DNA from: Dactylosporangium fulvum
GTDB lineage: Bacteria > Actinomycetota > Actinomycetes > Mycobacteriales > Micromonosporaceae
Reading direction: 5' to 3'
Length of the DNA: 64,000 nucleotides
NCBI RefSeq assembly: GCF_025137375.1
Contig: NZ_CP073720.1
Location: forward strand, 1,264,501-1,328,500
Position 1 is the stretch's first letter; every line of letters starts with the position of its first letter. Shown one piece after another: positions 47,462 through 56,675 of the stretch. Position numbers and translations under genes: made by a program. The notes beneath the pieces were generated by a model that was not told the origin of the DNA, ran no database searches, and saw only the letters and a program-made list of their open reading frames with translations.

Positions 47462-48271
47462 CTAATCCTTGCGGGCGACGGCCGCGCAGCCGAACGCGTC
47501 GCCCTCCGGGGCCGCTTCGTCGTCCGGCCCTGGCCGCCACTCGTGGGTCGCGACGACGCCCGGCTCGACCACCGTCAGGTCGCCGAACAGCGCCGCCACC
47601 TGCGCCCTGGTCCGCAGGATCAGCGGGGTGGGGGACTTACGGTACATCTCCCATGCCGCGTCCTCGGCGGGCGTGGGCTGGCGTTCCAGCCCGGCGTGGG
47701 ACAGCACGACGTAGCTGCCGGGGACGCCGGCGGCCGCGTATCCGGACACGATGTCGGCCGGGCGCTGCTCGTCGGGGACGAAGTGCAGCACCGCGACGAG
47801 CAGGAACGCGATCGGCTGGTTGAAGTCGAGCACGGCCCGCACCTCCGGCTCGGCGAGCAGGTCGGCGGGGCGGCGGAGGTCGCCGGCGACCACGGCGGTG
47901 CCCGGCACGTCGGCGAGGATGGCGTGGCTGTGCGCGACCGCGACGGGGTCGTGGTCGACGTAGACCACCCGGGCGTCACTGATGCCGGAGTCCGCGATGA
48001 CCTCGTGGACGTTGCCGACGGTGGGGATGCCGGAGCCGAGGTCGAGGAACTGGCGCACGCCCTGCGCCGCCAGCGTGCTCACGGCGCGGCGCAGGAAGGC
48101 GCGGTTGCTGCGGGCGAGTGCGGCGACCACCGGCATGACCTTCAGGACCTGCTCGCCGAAGGCGCGGTCGGCGGCGAAGTTGTGCGAGCCGCCGAGGTAG
48201 TAGTCATAGACGCGGGCAACGCTCGGGCGATCGAGGTCGACGTCTGCGGGGGCCCAGCTCGGTCGCTCCAC
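47462..48271 (-). CDS. SAM-dependent methyltransferase, DUF574 family
   Basis: A 269-residue protein of the actinobacterial S-adenosyl methyltransferase family (DUF574): PSVARVYDYYLGGSHNFAAD at the N-terminus, the SAM-binding FLDLGSGIPTVGNVHE, VVYVDHDPVAVAHS and LDFNQPIAFLLVAVLHFV. Actinomycetes carry many paralogues; substrates unknown. GTG 48271 follows GAGGAG. Confidence 0.9.
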   Translation of the reverse strand: MERPSWAPADVDLDRPSVARVYDYYLGGSHNFAADRAFGEQVLKVMPVVAALARSNRAFLRRAVSTLAAQGVRQFLDLGSGIPTVGNVHEVIADSGISDARVVYVDHDPVAVAHSHAILADVPGTAVVAGDLRRPADLLAEPEVRAVLDFNQPIAFLLVAVLHFVPDEQRPADIVSGYAAAGVPGSYVVLSHAGLERQPTPAEDAAWEMYRKSPTPLILRTRAQVAALFGDLTVVEPGVVATHEWRPGPDDEAAPEGDAFGCAAVARKD

Positions 48272-48325
48272 AGATCAACACTCCTCGACATCGATGACAC
48301 GTGGCACTCGGGCGTTGCGAGCATA

Positions 48326-48367
48326 CGTGTGGGCGAGCGGGAGCAAAACCCGCCGCCCGCCCACACG
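48326..48367 (-). terminator. Possible terminator after nucleotidase gene
   Basis: CGTGTGGGC (48326-48334) and GCCCACACG (48359-48367) form a perfect 9-bp stem with a 24-nt loop between the nucleotidase stop and the methyltransferase start. The loop is long, so the call is weak. Confidence 0.4.
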
Positions 48368-48392
48368 AGCACTGATCAGGCAAAATTCGCGA

Positions 48393-50237
48393 TCAGGCGA
48401 CGCGCGTGATCCGGTTGCCCGGGCCGGGCGCGATCGGTCCGGTGCCGAGGTGGGCCACCAGCGCGTCCACGTCGAAGCCCGGCGCGGTGACCCGGCCGGT
48501 GCCCTTCGCCAGGTTGGTGAACCCGTCACCGCCGTTGGCGAGGAAGTCGTTCGTGGTCACCAGGTAGGTCGCCGCCGGGTTGATCGGGGTGCCGTTGAGC
48601 GCCAGGTTGCTGATCTTCGACCCCGGCACCGCGGAAGCACTGTACGTGTACGTCAGGCCGCCGGAGACCTGCAGGATCCGCTGGGTGGTCTGCCCGCCGA
48701 AGCCGACGAACTGCTGCTCCAGCACGTCCTTGATCTGGGCGCCGGTGAACGACTGCGTCACGACCAGGTTGTTGAACGGCTGGACCGTGAAGCACTCACC
48801 GTAGGTGACCTGGCCGGGAGCCTCGCCGCCGGGCGAGTTGGCGTAGGTCAGCGGCGCCCGGATGCCACCGGGGTTCATGAACGCGATCTGCGCACCGGCC
48901 GACTTGGTGTAGGCCAGCTGCGCGTCCGCGATCACGTCACCGAGCGGCGTCTCGCCCGCGGCGGTCGCCGTGGTCGTGATGTCGGCGGTGATGCTGCCGA
49001 CGATCCGGTTGGCGATCGGCGCGACGGCCGTGCGGTACTTGTCCGCGATCTTCTTGATCTTCGGGTCGACCAGGTCGGGGTTGCGGACCGGGACGCCGTT
49101 CTCCGTCTTCCAGGTGCCGTCGGCGTTCTTCACACCGTTCTCGACGATCACGTTGGTGGCCGACGCGTCGACGAACTTGCGGGACTTCTTGTCCAGCGTG
49201 ACGCGGATGTCCGTCACCAGCGTGCCGGCCGTGCCGGCGCTCGTCACCAGCGAGTCGGCGCCCGAGGAGTTGGGCAGCTGGCAGGTGTAGAAGCGGTGCG
49301 TGTGGCCGGAGACGACCACGCCGTACGCCGGGTTGAGCCCCTTGACGATGTCGGTGATCGGGCCGGCGAAGTTGGCGCAGCCGGACGGGTCCAGCGGCGC
49401 GGGCGGGCTGCTCTGCATGCCGCCCTCGTGGATCACGAGCACCAGCGAGCGGACGCCGAGCCAGCTCAGGACGGTGGCGTACTGGTTGGCGGTCTCGACC
49501 TCGTCCTTGAAGTTGACGTTCTTGATGCCCGCCGGGTTCACGATGCCGGGGGTGGCCTCCAGCGTCATGCCGACGTACGCGACCGGGACGCCGTCGTAGA
49601 AGCGCAGCGTGAAGGGCAGGAGGATCGGCAGGCCGTTGGACTTGTTGGTGACGTTGGCGGCGAGGTACGGGAAGTTCGCACCCGAGAAGCCGTCGCCGTC
49701 CTGGCAACCGTCGACCGGGTGGCAGCCGCCGAACTGGATGCGCTTGAGCTCGTCGACACCCTCGTCGAACTCGTGGTTGCCGACCGACGAGATGTCGACG
49801 CCCATCCGGTTGAGGACCTCGATCGCCGGCTCGTCGTGGAAGGCGGCGCTCACCAGGGGTGTGGCCCCGATGCTGTCACCGGCGACGACCGTGTCGCTGT
49901 TGCGCACGCCGTTGTTCGCGGCGTCGTTGCGCAGCTTGGTCAGCCAGGTGCTGAGGTATTCGGCGCCGCCCGCGGGCGTGCCATTGATCAACCCGCCGCT
50001 GCCGGTCGGCGGGTCGATGTTGCCGTGGAAGTCGTTGAAGCCGAGCAACTGTGCCGTAGTCGTCGGGCCGGCCTTCTGACCGAACGAGACCTTGGCCGGG
50101 GTGAGCGGCGTCCACCGGTCGGTTCCCTCGGCGGTGCCGGCCTTGGCCAGGGGTAAGAGGGCGACGACCGCGACGGCGAGTGCCGGCACCGCGAGGTGCT
50201 GGGCGATCCGCCAACCGCGTGCGCGGGGCTGGGCCAT
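48393..50237 (-). CDS. Secreted 5'-nucleotidase/2',3'-cyclic phosphodiesterase (UshA family)
   Basis: A 614-residue exported enzyme. Signal peptide (about 1-34), then a calcineurin-like metallophosphatase domain with LLGFNDFHGNID, GDSIGATPL, GNHEFDEGVDEL, VLVIHEGG and VVSGHTHRFY, and a C-terminal 5'-nucleotidase substrate domain with FMNPGGIRAPL and TNDFLANGGDGF. It would recover phosphate and nucleosides from extracellular nucleotides. ATG 50237 follows AAAGGAGAG. Complete for its family. Confidence 0.94.
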   Translation of the reverse strand: MAQPRARGWRIAQHLAVPALAVAVVALLPLAKAGTAEGTDRWTPLTPAKVSFGQKAGPTTTAQLLGFNDFHGNIDPPTGSGGLINGTPAGGAEYLSTWLTKLRNDAANNGVRNSDTVVAGDSIGATPLVSAAFHDEPAIEVLNRMGVDISSVGNHEFDEGVDELKRIQFGGCHPVDGCQDGDGFSGANFPYLAANVTNKSNGLPILLPFTLRFYDGVPVAYVGMTLEATPGIVNPAGIKNVNFKDEVETANQYATVLSWLGVRSLVLVIHEGGMQSSPPAPLDPSGCANFAGPITDIVKGLNPAYGVVVSGHTHRFYTCQLPNSSGADSLVTSAGTAGTLVTDIRVTLDKKSRKFVDASATNVIVENGVKNADGTWKTENGVPVRNPDLVDPKIKKIADKYRTAVAPIANRIVGSITADITTTATAAGETPLGDVIADAQLAYTKSAGAQIAFMNPGGIRAPLTYANSPGGEAPGQVTYGECFTVQPFNNLVVTQSFTGAQIKDVLEQQFVGFGGQTTQRILQVSGGLTYTYSASAVPGSKISNLALNGTPINPAATYLVTTNDFLANGGDGFTNLAKGTGRVTAPGFDVDALVAHLGTGPIAPGPGNRITRVA

Positions 50238-50453
50238 GATCTCTCCTTTTGGAAGGACACATGCGTCGATGGCCATCCTTCCGTGGTCGTCGATCCGGCG
50301 CGAGCACCTGTTGTGAACAGATAGGTGACCTGCGGGTAAAAGCGAGGGTCCGGCACGGGGCGGCCGCCCGGTGCCGACGTTCCGCGGTCCTGCGCATCCG
50401 CAAGGTATCGGGTAGGTTGCCGGAAAGGACAGCGTCTTTCCGGAGGCGTGCGC

Positions 50454-51365
50454 ATGCTGAGGCGAGCCGCGGCCGTGGTGGTCGTCGTCGCGTCCATCAC
50501 GTGCGTGTCCCCGGCCCGGGCGGATGCCGCCGACCCGCCGGGCTGGACGCCGGTCTTCTCCCAGTCCTTCGACGACGCCGGCGCGCTGCCGTCGGGCTGC
50601 TCCGCCTACGACGGCGCGCCGGACGGCACGCAGGCCGGCTACTTCCGGCCCGAGGCGGTCACCGTGTCCGACGGGCGCCTCCGGCTGGCGCTGCACCGCC
50701 GCGCCTACGGTGGGAAGCCTTACGTCACGGGCGAGGTGCGCTGCCTCGGCGCCACCCAGCAGTACGGCCGCTACGAGTTCCGCGCGCGGGTGCCGACCGG
50801 CGCGGGAATCGAGTCGGTGGTCATGCTGCGGCCGGTGGACGGCCAGGCCCGCGACGTCTCGCAGCTCGCGATCTTGGCTCGGCCGGGCGACGAAACGGCC
50901 GTCGTCAGCAACGGCAACGGATCCGGTACCTCCACGAAGATGCTGCCCGGGACGTTCAGCGACTGGCACACCTACGTCATCGAGTGGGCGCCGTCGGGCT
51001 TCCGGATCTCCGTCGACGGCAGGGAGCGCTCCGCCGACCCGGCGGTCTCCACCCAGCCGCGCTGGTTCGGGTTCGCGGTGACCACGGGCGACAAGGCCGG
51101 CACCCCGACTGCCGCAACCGCGCTGCCGGCCGAGTTCGAGGTGGATTACCTGCGGATCTGGGCGTTTGCTCCGGTGTCCTCGGCGCCCGCGGTCGCGTCG
51201 TCACCGACCACAGTGGAAGGTGCACTGCCCCCGGGCGGCGCTCCTCCCCGCCGCTGGTCGCTCTGGCTGGCGGTGTCAGCGATCGTGATGTCGGGGCTGG
51301 CGCTGTTCGTGCTGGTCGTCCGCAAGACCCGCCCGCGCCGCCCGCCGTCGTCCCACCGAATCTGA
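50454..51365 (+). CDS. GH16-fold membrane-anchored protein lacking the catalytic motif
   Basis: A 303-residue protein: signal peptide (about 1-25), a concanavalin-like GH16-type beta-sandwich (about 30-240; GRYEFRARVPTGAGIESVVM, WHTYVIEWAPSGFRISVDG, EVDYLRIW), then a Pro-rich linker and a C-terminal transmembrane helix (about 268-290) with a basic tail. The GH16 catalytic ExDxxE is replaced by RDVSQLAIL, so hydrolysis is unlikely; a sugar-binding role is possible. ATG 50454 follows GGAGG by 7 nt. It is divergent from the nucleotidase gene. Confidence 0.85.
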   Translation: MLRRAAAVVVVVASITCVSPARADAADPPGWTPVFSQSFDDAGALPSGCSAYDGAPDGTQAGYFRPEAVTVSDGRLRLALHRRAYGGKPYVTGEVRCLGATQQYGRYEFRARVPTGAGIESVVMLRPVDGQARDVSQLAILARPGDETAVVSNGNGSGTSTKMLPGTFSDWHTYVIEWAPSGFRISVDGRERSADPAVSTQPRWFGFAVTTGDKAGTPTAATALPAEFEVDYLRIWAFAPVSSAPAVASSPTTVEGALPPGGAPPRRWSLWLAVSAIVMSGLALFVLVVRKTRPRRPPSSHRI

Positions 51366-51493
51366 CCAGCGGCTCCGGCGTGGGTTCGCCGCCCATGATC
51401 CCGACGACCCGTGGCCGGAGTTTTCGTTCTCGGCGGATCCGCTTCTGGTGAACAGCGGTTCTGGTCCGGTTACCGACACCCCAGGATCGAGCG

Positions 51494-52477
51494 ATGAAGA
51501 TCCTTGTTCTCGGTGGCACCGTGTTCCTCGGCCGTGCCGTGGCCCGGCAGGCCCGTGACGCCGGCCACGACGTCGTCTGTGCCGCCCGCGGCTCGTCCGG
51601 CCGACCGGTCGACGGCGTCCAGTTCGTCCGCGTCGACCGGGACGACCCGGGCGGGCTCGACGCCCTCGACGGCGCGTTCGACGCCGTCGTCGACGTCGGC
51701 CGCCGCCCCAGCCACGTCCGGAACGCCGTCGAGGCGCTTCGTGGGCGGGTCGGGCACTTCACGTTCGTCTCGAGCGGGTCCGTCTACGCCGACACCGCCA
51801 CGCCGGGGCAGACCGTCACCGACGCTCCCGTCATGGAGCCGGCGCCGCAGGGGTTCGACGACCCGTTCGCCGACGCCGAAGCGTACGGCCGGTGCAAGGT
51901 CACCTGCGAGCAGCTCGTGGCGTCGGTCGCCGACCGGGTCTTCGTCTGCCGCGCCGGGCTCATCGTCGGTCCCGAGGACCCGACCGGGCGGTTCGACTAC
52001 TGGGTGCGCCGCGCCGCGCGCGGCGGTGAGATCCTCGCGCCCGGTGAGCCGGACGACCTGATCCAGTTGATCGACGTCCGGGACCTCGCCGACTGGATCG
52101 TCCGGGCGGCCGACCGCGGCCTGGCCGGCACGTTCGACGGCATCGGGGCGCCGCTTACCCGTCGCGAGTTTCACGCTGGGTTGGCCGAAGGGGCGCCTTC
52201 CGTGCATACCCTCACGTGGATTCCTCAGAGTTTCCTGACAGTTCGCGAGGTGGCGCCGTGGTCCGGGCCGCGATCGCTGCCCCTTTGGCTGCCTTTGCCC
52301 GAATACGGAGGGTTCCTCAGTCGTGACGCCACGCCGTCGATCGAGGCCGGTCTCCGTGTTCGCCCACTTCGTGAGACGGTCCGTGACACACTTTCCGGGT
52401 TGAGTGAGGTATCGCACAACACCGGGCTTTCGAACGAGGAAGAAGCCAAGCTGTTGCGGGAATGGAACTCCCGGTAG
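51494..52477 (+). CDS. NAD-dependent epimerase/dehydratase
   Basis: A 327-residue extended short-chain dehydrogenase. The Rossmann motif is altered (LVLGGTVFLGRAVA for GxxGxxG), the Ser/Tyr-x3-Lys active site is SSGSVYAD and YGRCKVTCE (YGRCK), and IQLIDVRDLADWIV is the usual second half. Homologues act as sugar epimerases or reductases; substrate unknown. ATG 51494, ribosome site CAGGATCGAGCG is weak. Confidence 0.9.
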   Translation: MKILVLGGTVFLGRAVARQARDAGHDVVCAARGSSGRPVDGVQFVRVDRDDPGGLDALDGAFDAVVDVGRRPSHVRNAVEALRGRVGHFTFVSSGSVYADTATPGQTVTDAPVMEPAPQGFDDPFADAEAYGRCKVTCEQLVASVADRVFVCRAGLIVGPEDPTGRFDYWVRRAARGGEILAPGEPDDLIQLIDVRDLADWIVRAADRGLAGTFDGIGAPLTRREFHAGLAEGAPSVHTLTWIPQSFLTVREVAPWSGPRSLPLWLPLPEYGGFLSRDATPSIEAGLRVRPLRETVRDTLSGLSEVSHNTGLSNEEEAKLLREWNSR

Positions 52478-52749
52478 AGGCGCACGGTGGCCCGGTCGGC
52501 ATTTCGACAGGTGGCGCCGTGCGTCAAGCCCCCAACGAGGGAAGCCGATTTCTCATCCTTCAGAGCGTTTTGCCTGTCGTCTGGCCGACTGTTGCCGATG
52601 AACACCGGTGACCCCGATCCCACCAGCCGCCGTTCCCAGGGAACTCACAGCGAGTTTAGGCGTCTGACGGGCAGGAATACCACGTATCACTTGTTGCAAC
52701 CGAAGCGAACCGGAGCAGCCTCTAGAGCGTCTAGGTAAGTGGTGCAACT

Positions 52750-52779
52750 CTCAGGGGTCGTCACCGAATCGCCCCTGAG
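52750..52779 (+). promoter_or_regulatory. Hairpin in the sigma factor upstream region
   Basis: CTCAGGGG (52750-52757) and CCCCTGAG (52772-52779) are perfect 8-bp arms. It may terminate transcription from the epimerase gene or shape the sigma factor leader. The 414-bp gap 52478-52891 otherwise holds promoter sequence and one more hairpin, and no gene. Confidence 0.5.
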
Positions 52780-52833
52780 GGCGGAATTCGGAGGGCGTGC
52801 TGGGTGTTGTGCAGGGGGCATACCCGGGGGGCG

Positions 52834-52858
52834 CCCGTTTTAGCAGGGTGAAAACGGG
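52834..52858 (+). promoter_or_regulatory. Second hairpin just upstream of sigma factor
   Basis: CCCGTTTT (52834-52841) and AAAACGGG (52851-52858) with loop AGCAGGGTG form a perfect 8-bp stem ending 33 bp before the sigma factor start codon, hence probably within its mRNA leader. Confidence 0.55.
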
Positions 52859-52891
52859 GAAGGCGAAGGATGGACGGGGAGGGGCCCGAAG

Positions 52892-53836
52892 GTGGAGAAC
52901 GTGAAAGTGGAGATGCGATCCGACACAGGTGCCGAGGAGCGGGACCTCGTCGGAGTCTACCTGCATGAGATCTCCCGCACGCCGCTGCTCGACGCCGCTT
53001 CTGAGGTCGAGCTGTCCAAGGCGGTCGAGGCCGGGCTCTACGCGGAGCACCTGCTGGAGTCCGACAAGCTTCCCGAAGGCGTGACGGAGGCCGAGCTGCA
53101 GCGCCTCGTCGTTGAGGGCGAGCGGGCGAAGGACCGGTTCATCCGGGCCAACCTGCGACTGGTGGTCTCGATCGCCCGTCGTTACGTGCGGTCCGGCATG
53201 CCGATGCTCGACCTGATTCAGGAGGGCAACACCGGCCTGGTGCGTGCCGTCGAGAAGTTCGACTACGTGCGCGGATACAAGTTCTCGACATATGCGACGT
53301 GGTGGATCCGCCAGGCGATCAGCCGGGCGATCGCGCAGCAGGAGCGGACGGTCCGGCTGCCGGTGCACCTCGTCGAAGACGTCAACCGGATGCGCAACGT
53401 CGCGCGTCAGCTGACCCGTGAGCTGGGCAACGAGCCGGAGCCGGAGCAGCTGGCCACCGCGCTCGGCGTGCCGGTCGAGCGGGTTCACGAGCTCATGCGG
53501 TGGTCGCAGGACACGGTGTCGCTCGACACCCCGGTCGGTGACGACGGTGACACCAACCTCGGTGACCTGGTCGCGGACTCCGACGCCCCGTCGCCGGAGG
53601 ACGTTGTCCTCGCCGCCCTTGAGCGCCAGCGGATCGAGGGTCTGCTCAACCACCTCGACGACCGTTCAGCCGGCATCATGCGTGCCCGCTACGGTCTCGA
53701 GGACGGTCGTGAGCACTCCCTGACCGAGGTGGCGACCCGGTTCTCGCTCTCCCGCGAGCGGATCCGTCAGCTCGAGATCCAGGCGCTCGGCCGGCTGCGT
53801 GAGCTGGCCCGGGCCGAGGGTCTGCAGGCCGCATAA
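52892..53836 (+). CDS. Group 2 sigma-70 factor (SigB/HrdB-like paralogue)
   Basis: A 314-residue sigma factor without the long region 1.1 of primary sigma factors. Region 1.2: [19 protein letters not shown]; region 2: [36 protein letters not shown] and [14 protein letters not shown]; region 3 follows; region 4: [19 protein letters not shown]. It directs core RNA polymerase, like mycobacterial SigB or streptomycete HrdD. GTG 52892 follows GGGGAGGGG; the leader contains two hairpins. Confidence 0.92.
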   Translation: MENVKVEMRSDTGAEERDLVGVYLHEISRTPLLDAASEVELSKAVEAGLYAEHLLESDKLPEGVTEAELQRLVVEGERAKDRFIRANLRLVVSIARRYVRSGMPMLDLIQEGNTGLVRAVEKFDYVRGYKFSTYATWWIRQAISRAIAQQERTVRLPVHLVEDVNRMRNVARQLTRELGNEPEPEQLATALGVPVERVHELMRWSQDTVSLDTPVGDDGDTNLGDLVADSDAPSPEDVVLAALERQRIEGLLNHLDDRSAGIMRARYGLEDGREHSLTEVATRFSLSRERIRQLEIQALGRLRELARAEGLQAA

Positions 53837-53862
53837 CCCCAGCAACACCCCTGAGAGACGCG

Positions 53863-53892
53863 AGAGGCCCCGGCACGGCGACCGGGGCCTCT
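53863..53892. terminator. Bidirectional terminator after the sigma factor
   Basis: AGAGGCCCCGG (53863-53873) and CCGGGGCCTCT (53882-53892) form a perfect 11-bp stem with an 8-nt loop, then TTTC. It separates the convergent sigma factor and DUF4878-like genes. Confidence 0.85.
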
Positions 53893-53916
53893 TTCGCGCG
53901 ATCATGCAGCAAGAGG

Positions 53917-54354
53917 TCAGCGCAGCGTGAGCGGGTTGCCGCAGACCTTCCAGTCGCCGCCTTCCTTGCGCAGCTGGAACCTCTCGTTGTCGGACGAGCC
54001 GTCGGTGAAGGTGACGTTGCCGGTGATCGCGGCGGTCTCCCGGCCGTTGGTGTTGTCGTACGAGCCGCCCCAGTCCAGGTCGTGCGACTTCGGCTGCCGG
54101 GCCTTGATCTTCTCCTCGAAGGTCGGCTGCTCGAACTCGCTCTTGGTGTCGGCGCACAGCCGGTTGTAGGCGGCGGTGTAGTTGCCCGCCTCCAGTTCGT
54201 CCAGGAACGCCGAGGTCGCGGCCTTCGGGGCCTTCGTGACACCGGTGAACAGGAAGTAGAACCCGGCGGCGCCACCGCCGCAACACACGACGATGACGAT
54301 GGCAAGAATGATCAGCACGATCTTGAGCGTGCTGCGACGGCGAGGTTGAGTCAC
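53917..54354 (-). CDS. Membrane-anchored DUF4878-like protein
   Basis: A 145-residue protein: basic start, one transmembrane helix (about 10-37, with CCGGG), then a small extracytoplasmic alpha+beta domain: FLDELEAGNYTAAYNRLCAD and FQLRKEGGDWKVCGNPL, the NTF2-like DUF4878 pattern. Cysteines C67 and C138 could form a bridge. GTG 54354. Function unknown. Confidence 0.8.
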   Translation of the reverse strand: MTQPRRRSTLKIVLIILAIVIVVCCGGGAAGFYFLFTGVTKAPKAATSAFLDELEAGNYTAAYNRLCADTKSEFEQPTFEEKIKARQPKSHDLDWGGSYDNTNGRETAAITGNVTFTDGSSDNERFQLRKEGGDWKVCGNPLTLR

Positions 54355-54407
54355 CCGATCAGGCTAAATTCGCTCACCGGGGCGCACTGTAAGCCAGCCG
54401 ACGCAGG

Positions 54408-55187
54408 TCAGGGTCGATGCGCGACGACGAACAGCCGCGGGAACGGCAGGATCGTGCCGAACGGCTCGCGCGGGTAGGCCGACCGCAGGCGGGCGGCCAC
54501 CTCGGCGCGGAAGTCGGCCAGGTCCTGGCCGGAGAGCGCGTCGAAGTAGGGCCGCAGGCCCGTCCCGCTGAACCATTCGAGCACCGGATCGTCGCCGGGC
54601 AGCACGTGGTGGTATGTCGTCTGCCACACGTCGACCGTGAGGCCGGCACCGGCGAGGATTTGCACGTACTCCTGCGGGGTGAGGACCGGACTGTTCGAGC
54701 GCGGCCCTGTCGACTCCAGCGCGGCCGAGAGCAGCGGCGCCCACCGCGGCGCCGAGACGACGTCCTCGATCGCCGTGAACGTGAAGCAGGGCACCTGGAA
54801 GGCGAGCGTTCCGCCGTCGTCCAGCGCGGCGGCCCAGATCGGCAGCAGCGTGGCGTGGTCGGGCACCCACTGCAGCGCGGCGTTGGCCACGATGACGTCG
54901 ACCGAGCCCCGCTGCGGCCGCCAGCCGGCGACGTCCCCGAGCTGGAACCGGAGCTGGGCGGTCTGCAGGGGTCCGGCCGCCGAGATCATTGCGGGGGAGG
55001 AGTCGATGCCGAGGACCGCCGCGTCCGGCCAGCGCGCCGCGAGCGTCGCGGTCATCGTCCCCGGACCGCAGCCGAGGTCGACGACGGCCACCGCGTCCTT
55101 GGTCGGGATGCGGGCGACCAGCTCGTGGAAGGGCCGGGCGCGCTCGTCGGCGAACCGGTTGTACTGCTCGGGGTCCCACGACGTCAT
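54408..55187 (-). CDS. tam: Trans-aconitate 2-methyltransferase
   Basis: A 259-residue SAM methyltransferase. The start WDPEQYNRFADERARPFHEL is typical of Tam proteins, followed by VDLGCGPGTMTATLA, VLGIDSSPAMI, VANAALQWVPDH and LPGDDPVLEWFSGTGLRPY. It methylates trans-aconitate, which otherwise inhibits aconitase. ATG 55187 is preceded by TTGAGGG. Confidence 0.9.
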   Translation of the reverse strand: MTSWDPEQYNRFADERARPFHELVARIPTKDAVAVVDLGCGPGTMTATLAARWPDAAVLGIDSSPAMISAAGPLQTAQLRFQLGDVAGWRPQRGSVDVIVANAALQWVPDHATLLPIWAAALDDGGTLAFQVPCFTFTAIEDVVSAPRWAPLLSAALESTGPRSNSPVLTPQEYVQILAGAGLTVDVWQTTYHHVLPGDDPVLEWFSGTGLRPYFDALSGQDLADFRAEVAARLRSAYPREPFGTILPFPRLFVVAHRP

Positions 55188-55197
55188 GCCCTCAATG

Positions 55198-55235
55198 ATG
55201 AGGGGCCGCACCGCCGAAGCGGCACGGCCCCTCAT
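55198..55235 (-). terminator. Terminator downstream of the NlpC/P60 gene
   Basis: ATGAGGGGCCG (55198-55208) and CGGCCCCTCAT (55225-55235) are perfect 11-bp arms, with an inner CCGC-CGAA-GCGG stem. It is 15 bp after the NlpC/P60 stop and just before the tam ribosome site. Confidence 0.8.
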
Positions 55236-55249
55236 CGGACGTGGTGTGG

Positions 55250-56218
55250 TCAGGCCTTGACCCGGCCGTATCCGTAGATCTTGTTACCCATGTCGACCGA
55301 TGCCTCGGTCACGGTCCGGCCGCTGGTCGGCGCGTGGATGACCTTTCCGCCGCCCTCATAGATGGCGACGTGGCCGAGGTTGTTGTAGAACACCAGGTCA
55401 CCCGGTTGCAGGTCGCCCCGCGAGATGTGCGCGACCACGCCCCATTGCTGGGCGGCACTGTGCGGGAGGCTGACGCCGGCTGCCTTCCAGGCCGCCATCG
55501 TGAGCCCCGAGCAGTCGTAGGCATTGGGACCGGCCGCGCCGAACTTGTAGGGATCGCCGATCTGGTCGTAGGCGAACTTGACCGCGATGCCGGCCTTGCC
55601 GGACACCGCCGGTGGCGGACCCTTCGGCGTGGCCGGCTTGTTGACCTTCTGCTTGAGCTTGTCGAGCTGGGCCATGTCTTTCTCGATCTTCTTGCGCTTG
55701 GCCTCGATCTCCGCCTTCTGTGCGTTCTGCGCGGCGATCGTCTCGTCGTAGCCCTTCTTCTGTTCTTCGAGCGCGGTCTTCGCCGTTCGGAAATCGTCGA
55801 TGTGCTTCTGCTGCTGGCGGGTGATCTCATTCAGCATGGAGAGCTGATCCACCAGCGTGTCCGACGAGCCAGCGTTGAGCACGACGGACAGGTTGCGCAG
55901 GTTGCCCGAGGTCTTGAAGGCGTGGATCGCGGCGCTCTGCACACTCTCGGCGGACGCGGCGACGGCGTCCTCCAGCGGCTTGAGCTTCGTCTGCAGATCG
56001 GCGACCTTCGCCTGGGAGTCAGCGAGAGCGACGTTCATCTGGTTCCACGCCTCGACCGTCGCCTCGAGTTCCTCGCCCGACTTCTGGAGCTGGGCCTCGA
56101 TCTCTGCGAGCGTCGGATCGGCATGTGCGACCGTCGCTGGCGCCAACACACTCAGTGACACGGCCCCGATCAGCAGGGTCCGCAGCACCGAGCGGCGAGC
56201 GCGGTGTCCAGTGGACAA
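55250..56218 (-). CDS. NlpC/P60 cell-wall hydrolase with coiled coil (RipA-like)
   Basis: A 322-residue secreted peptidoglycan endopeptidase: signal peptide (about 1-32), long coiled coil (about 35-185, many Lys/Glu/Gln), linker, then an NlpC/P60 domain with catalytic Cys in AYDCSGLTMAAW and His in LGHVAIYEGG. Start TTG 56218 follows GAAGAAGGG; the signal peptide begins there. A c-di-AMP riboswitch lies directly upstream, a known arrangement for actinobacterial wall hydrolases. Confidence 0.93.
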   Translation of the reverse strand: MSTGHRARRSVLRTLLIGAVSLSVLAPATVAHADPTLAEIEAQLQKSGEELEATVEAWNQMNVALADSQAKVADLQTKLKPLEDAVAASAESVQSAAIHAFKTSGNLRNLSVVLNAGSSDTLVDQLSMLNEITRQQQKHIDDFRTAKTALEEQKKGYDETIAAQNAQKAEIEAKRKKIEKDMAQLDKLKQKVNKPATPKGPPPAVSGKAGIAVKFAYDQIGDPYKFGAAGPNAYDCSGLTMAAWKAAGVSLPHSAAQQWGVVAHISRGDLQPGDLVFYNNLGHVAIYEGGGKVIHAPTSGRTVTEASVDMGNKIYGYGRVKA

Positions 56219-56240
56219 GGAAAGGACCCTTCTTCACCGA

Positions 56241-56380
56241 CCGCCTACCGGGTTAGCTGACGGGTTCGGGCGAGAAGAGGAGAGCGCCCTACCGCGACCA
56301 TCCTTGGCCAGCGGATTCACCCCCGAGATCGGGGTCCCCGGCTCGATGCGCGCCGCAGCGCGCGAAGCTCGATTCGGCGG
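56241..56380 (-). ncRNA. c-di-AMP (ydaO/yuaA) riboswitch
   Basis: On the minus strand the sequence carries the class hallmarks: CCGCCGAAT at the 5' end (56372-56380), GGGGTGAATCCGC in the middle, GGTAGGG, and TCGCCCGAACCCGTCAGCTA continuing to ACCCGGTAGGCGG. CCGCC (56376-56380) pairs with GGCGG (56241-56245) as stem P1. It ends just before the ribosome site GAAGAAGGG (about 56225-56233) of the wall hydrolase gene, so translational control is likely. In other actinobacteria c-di-AMP binding turns these genes off. No other gene lies in 56219-56675; bases 56460-56675 are unusually AT-rich and I see nothing further there. Confidence 0.92.
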
Positions 56381-56675
56381 CGCTTGCCCGGCGCCGCCCG
56401 GGGTGGGCGACGGACTGCCGAGCAGGCCAGGCCTAACCTAACGTCACCGACGAGATCGCGAAACCCACCCGTCGGCCTCAATATCTATTACCCCAAAAGT
56501 CCGGATTACCGGCCGTTGTGAGTCCACATCGGACGGTTATGTCGAGTTGGCCAACAGTGTTGACGGACACATATTTGGGGCTTGATTCTTTTCAGAGAGC
56601 AGGTTAAATGCACCTAACTTTATTCACCAACGATGCACAAAGTTTGACCCCACCCCAGATCGCGGGGAGCCGCCA

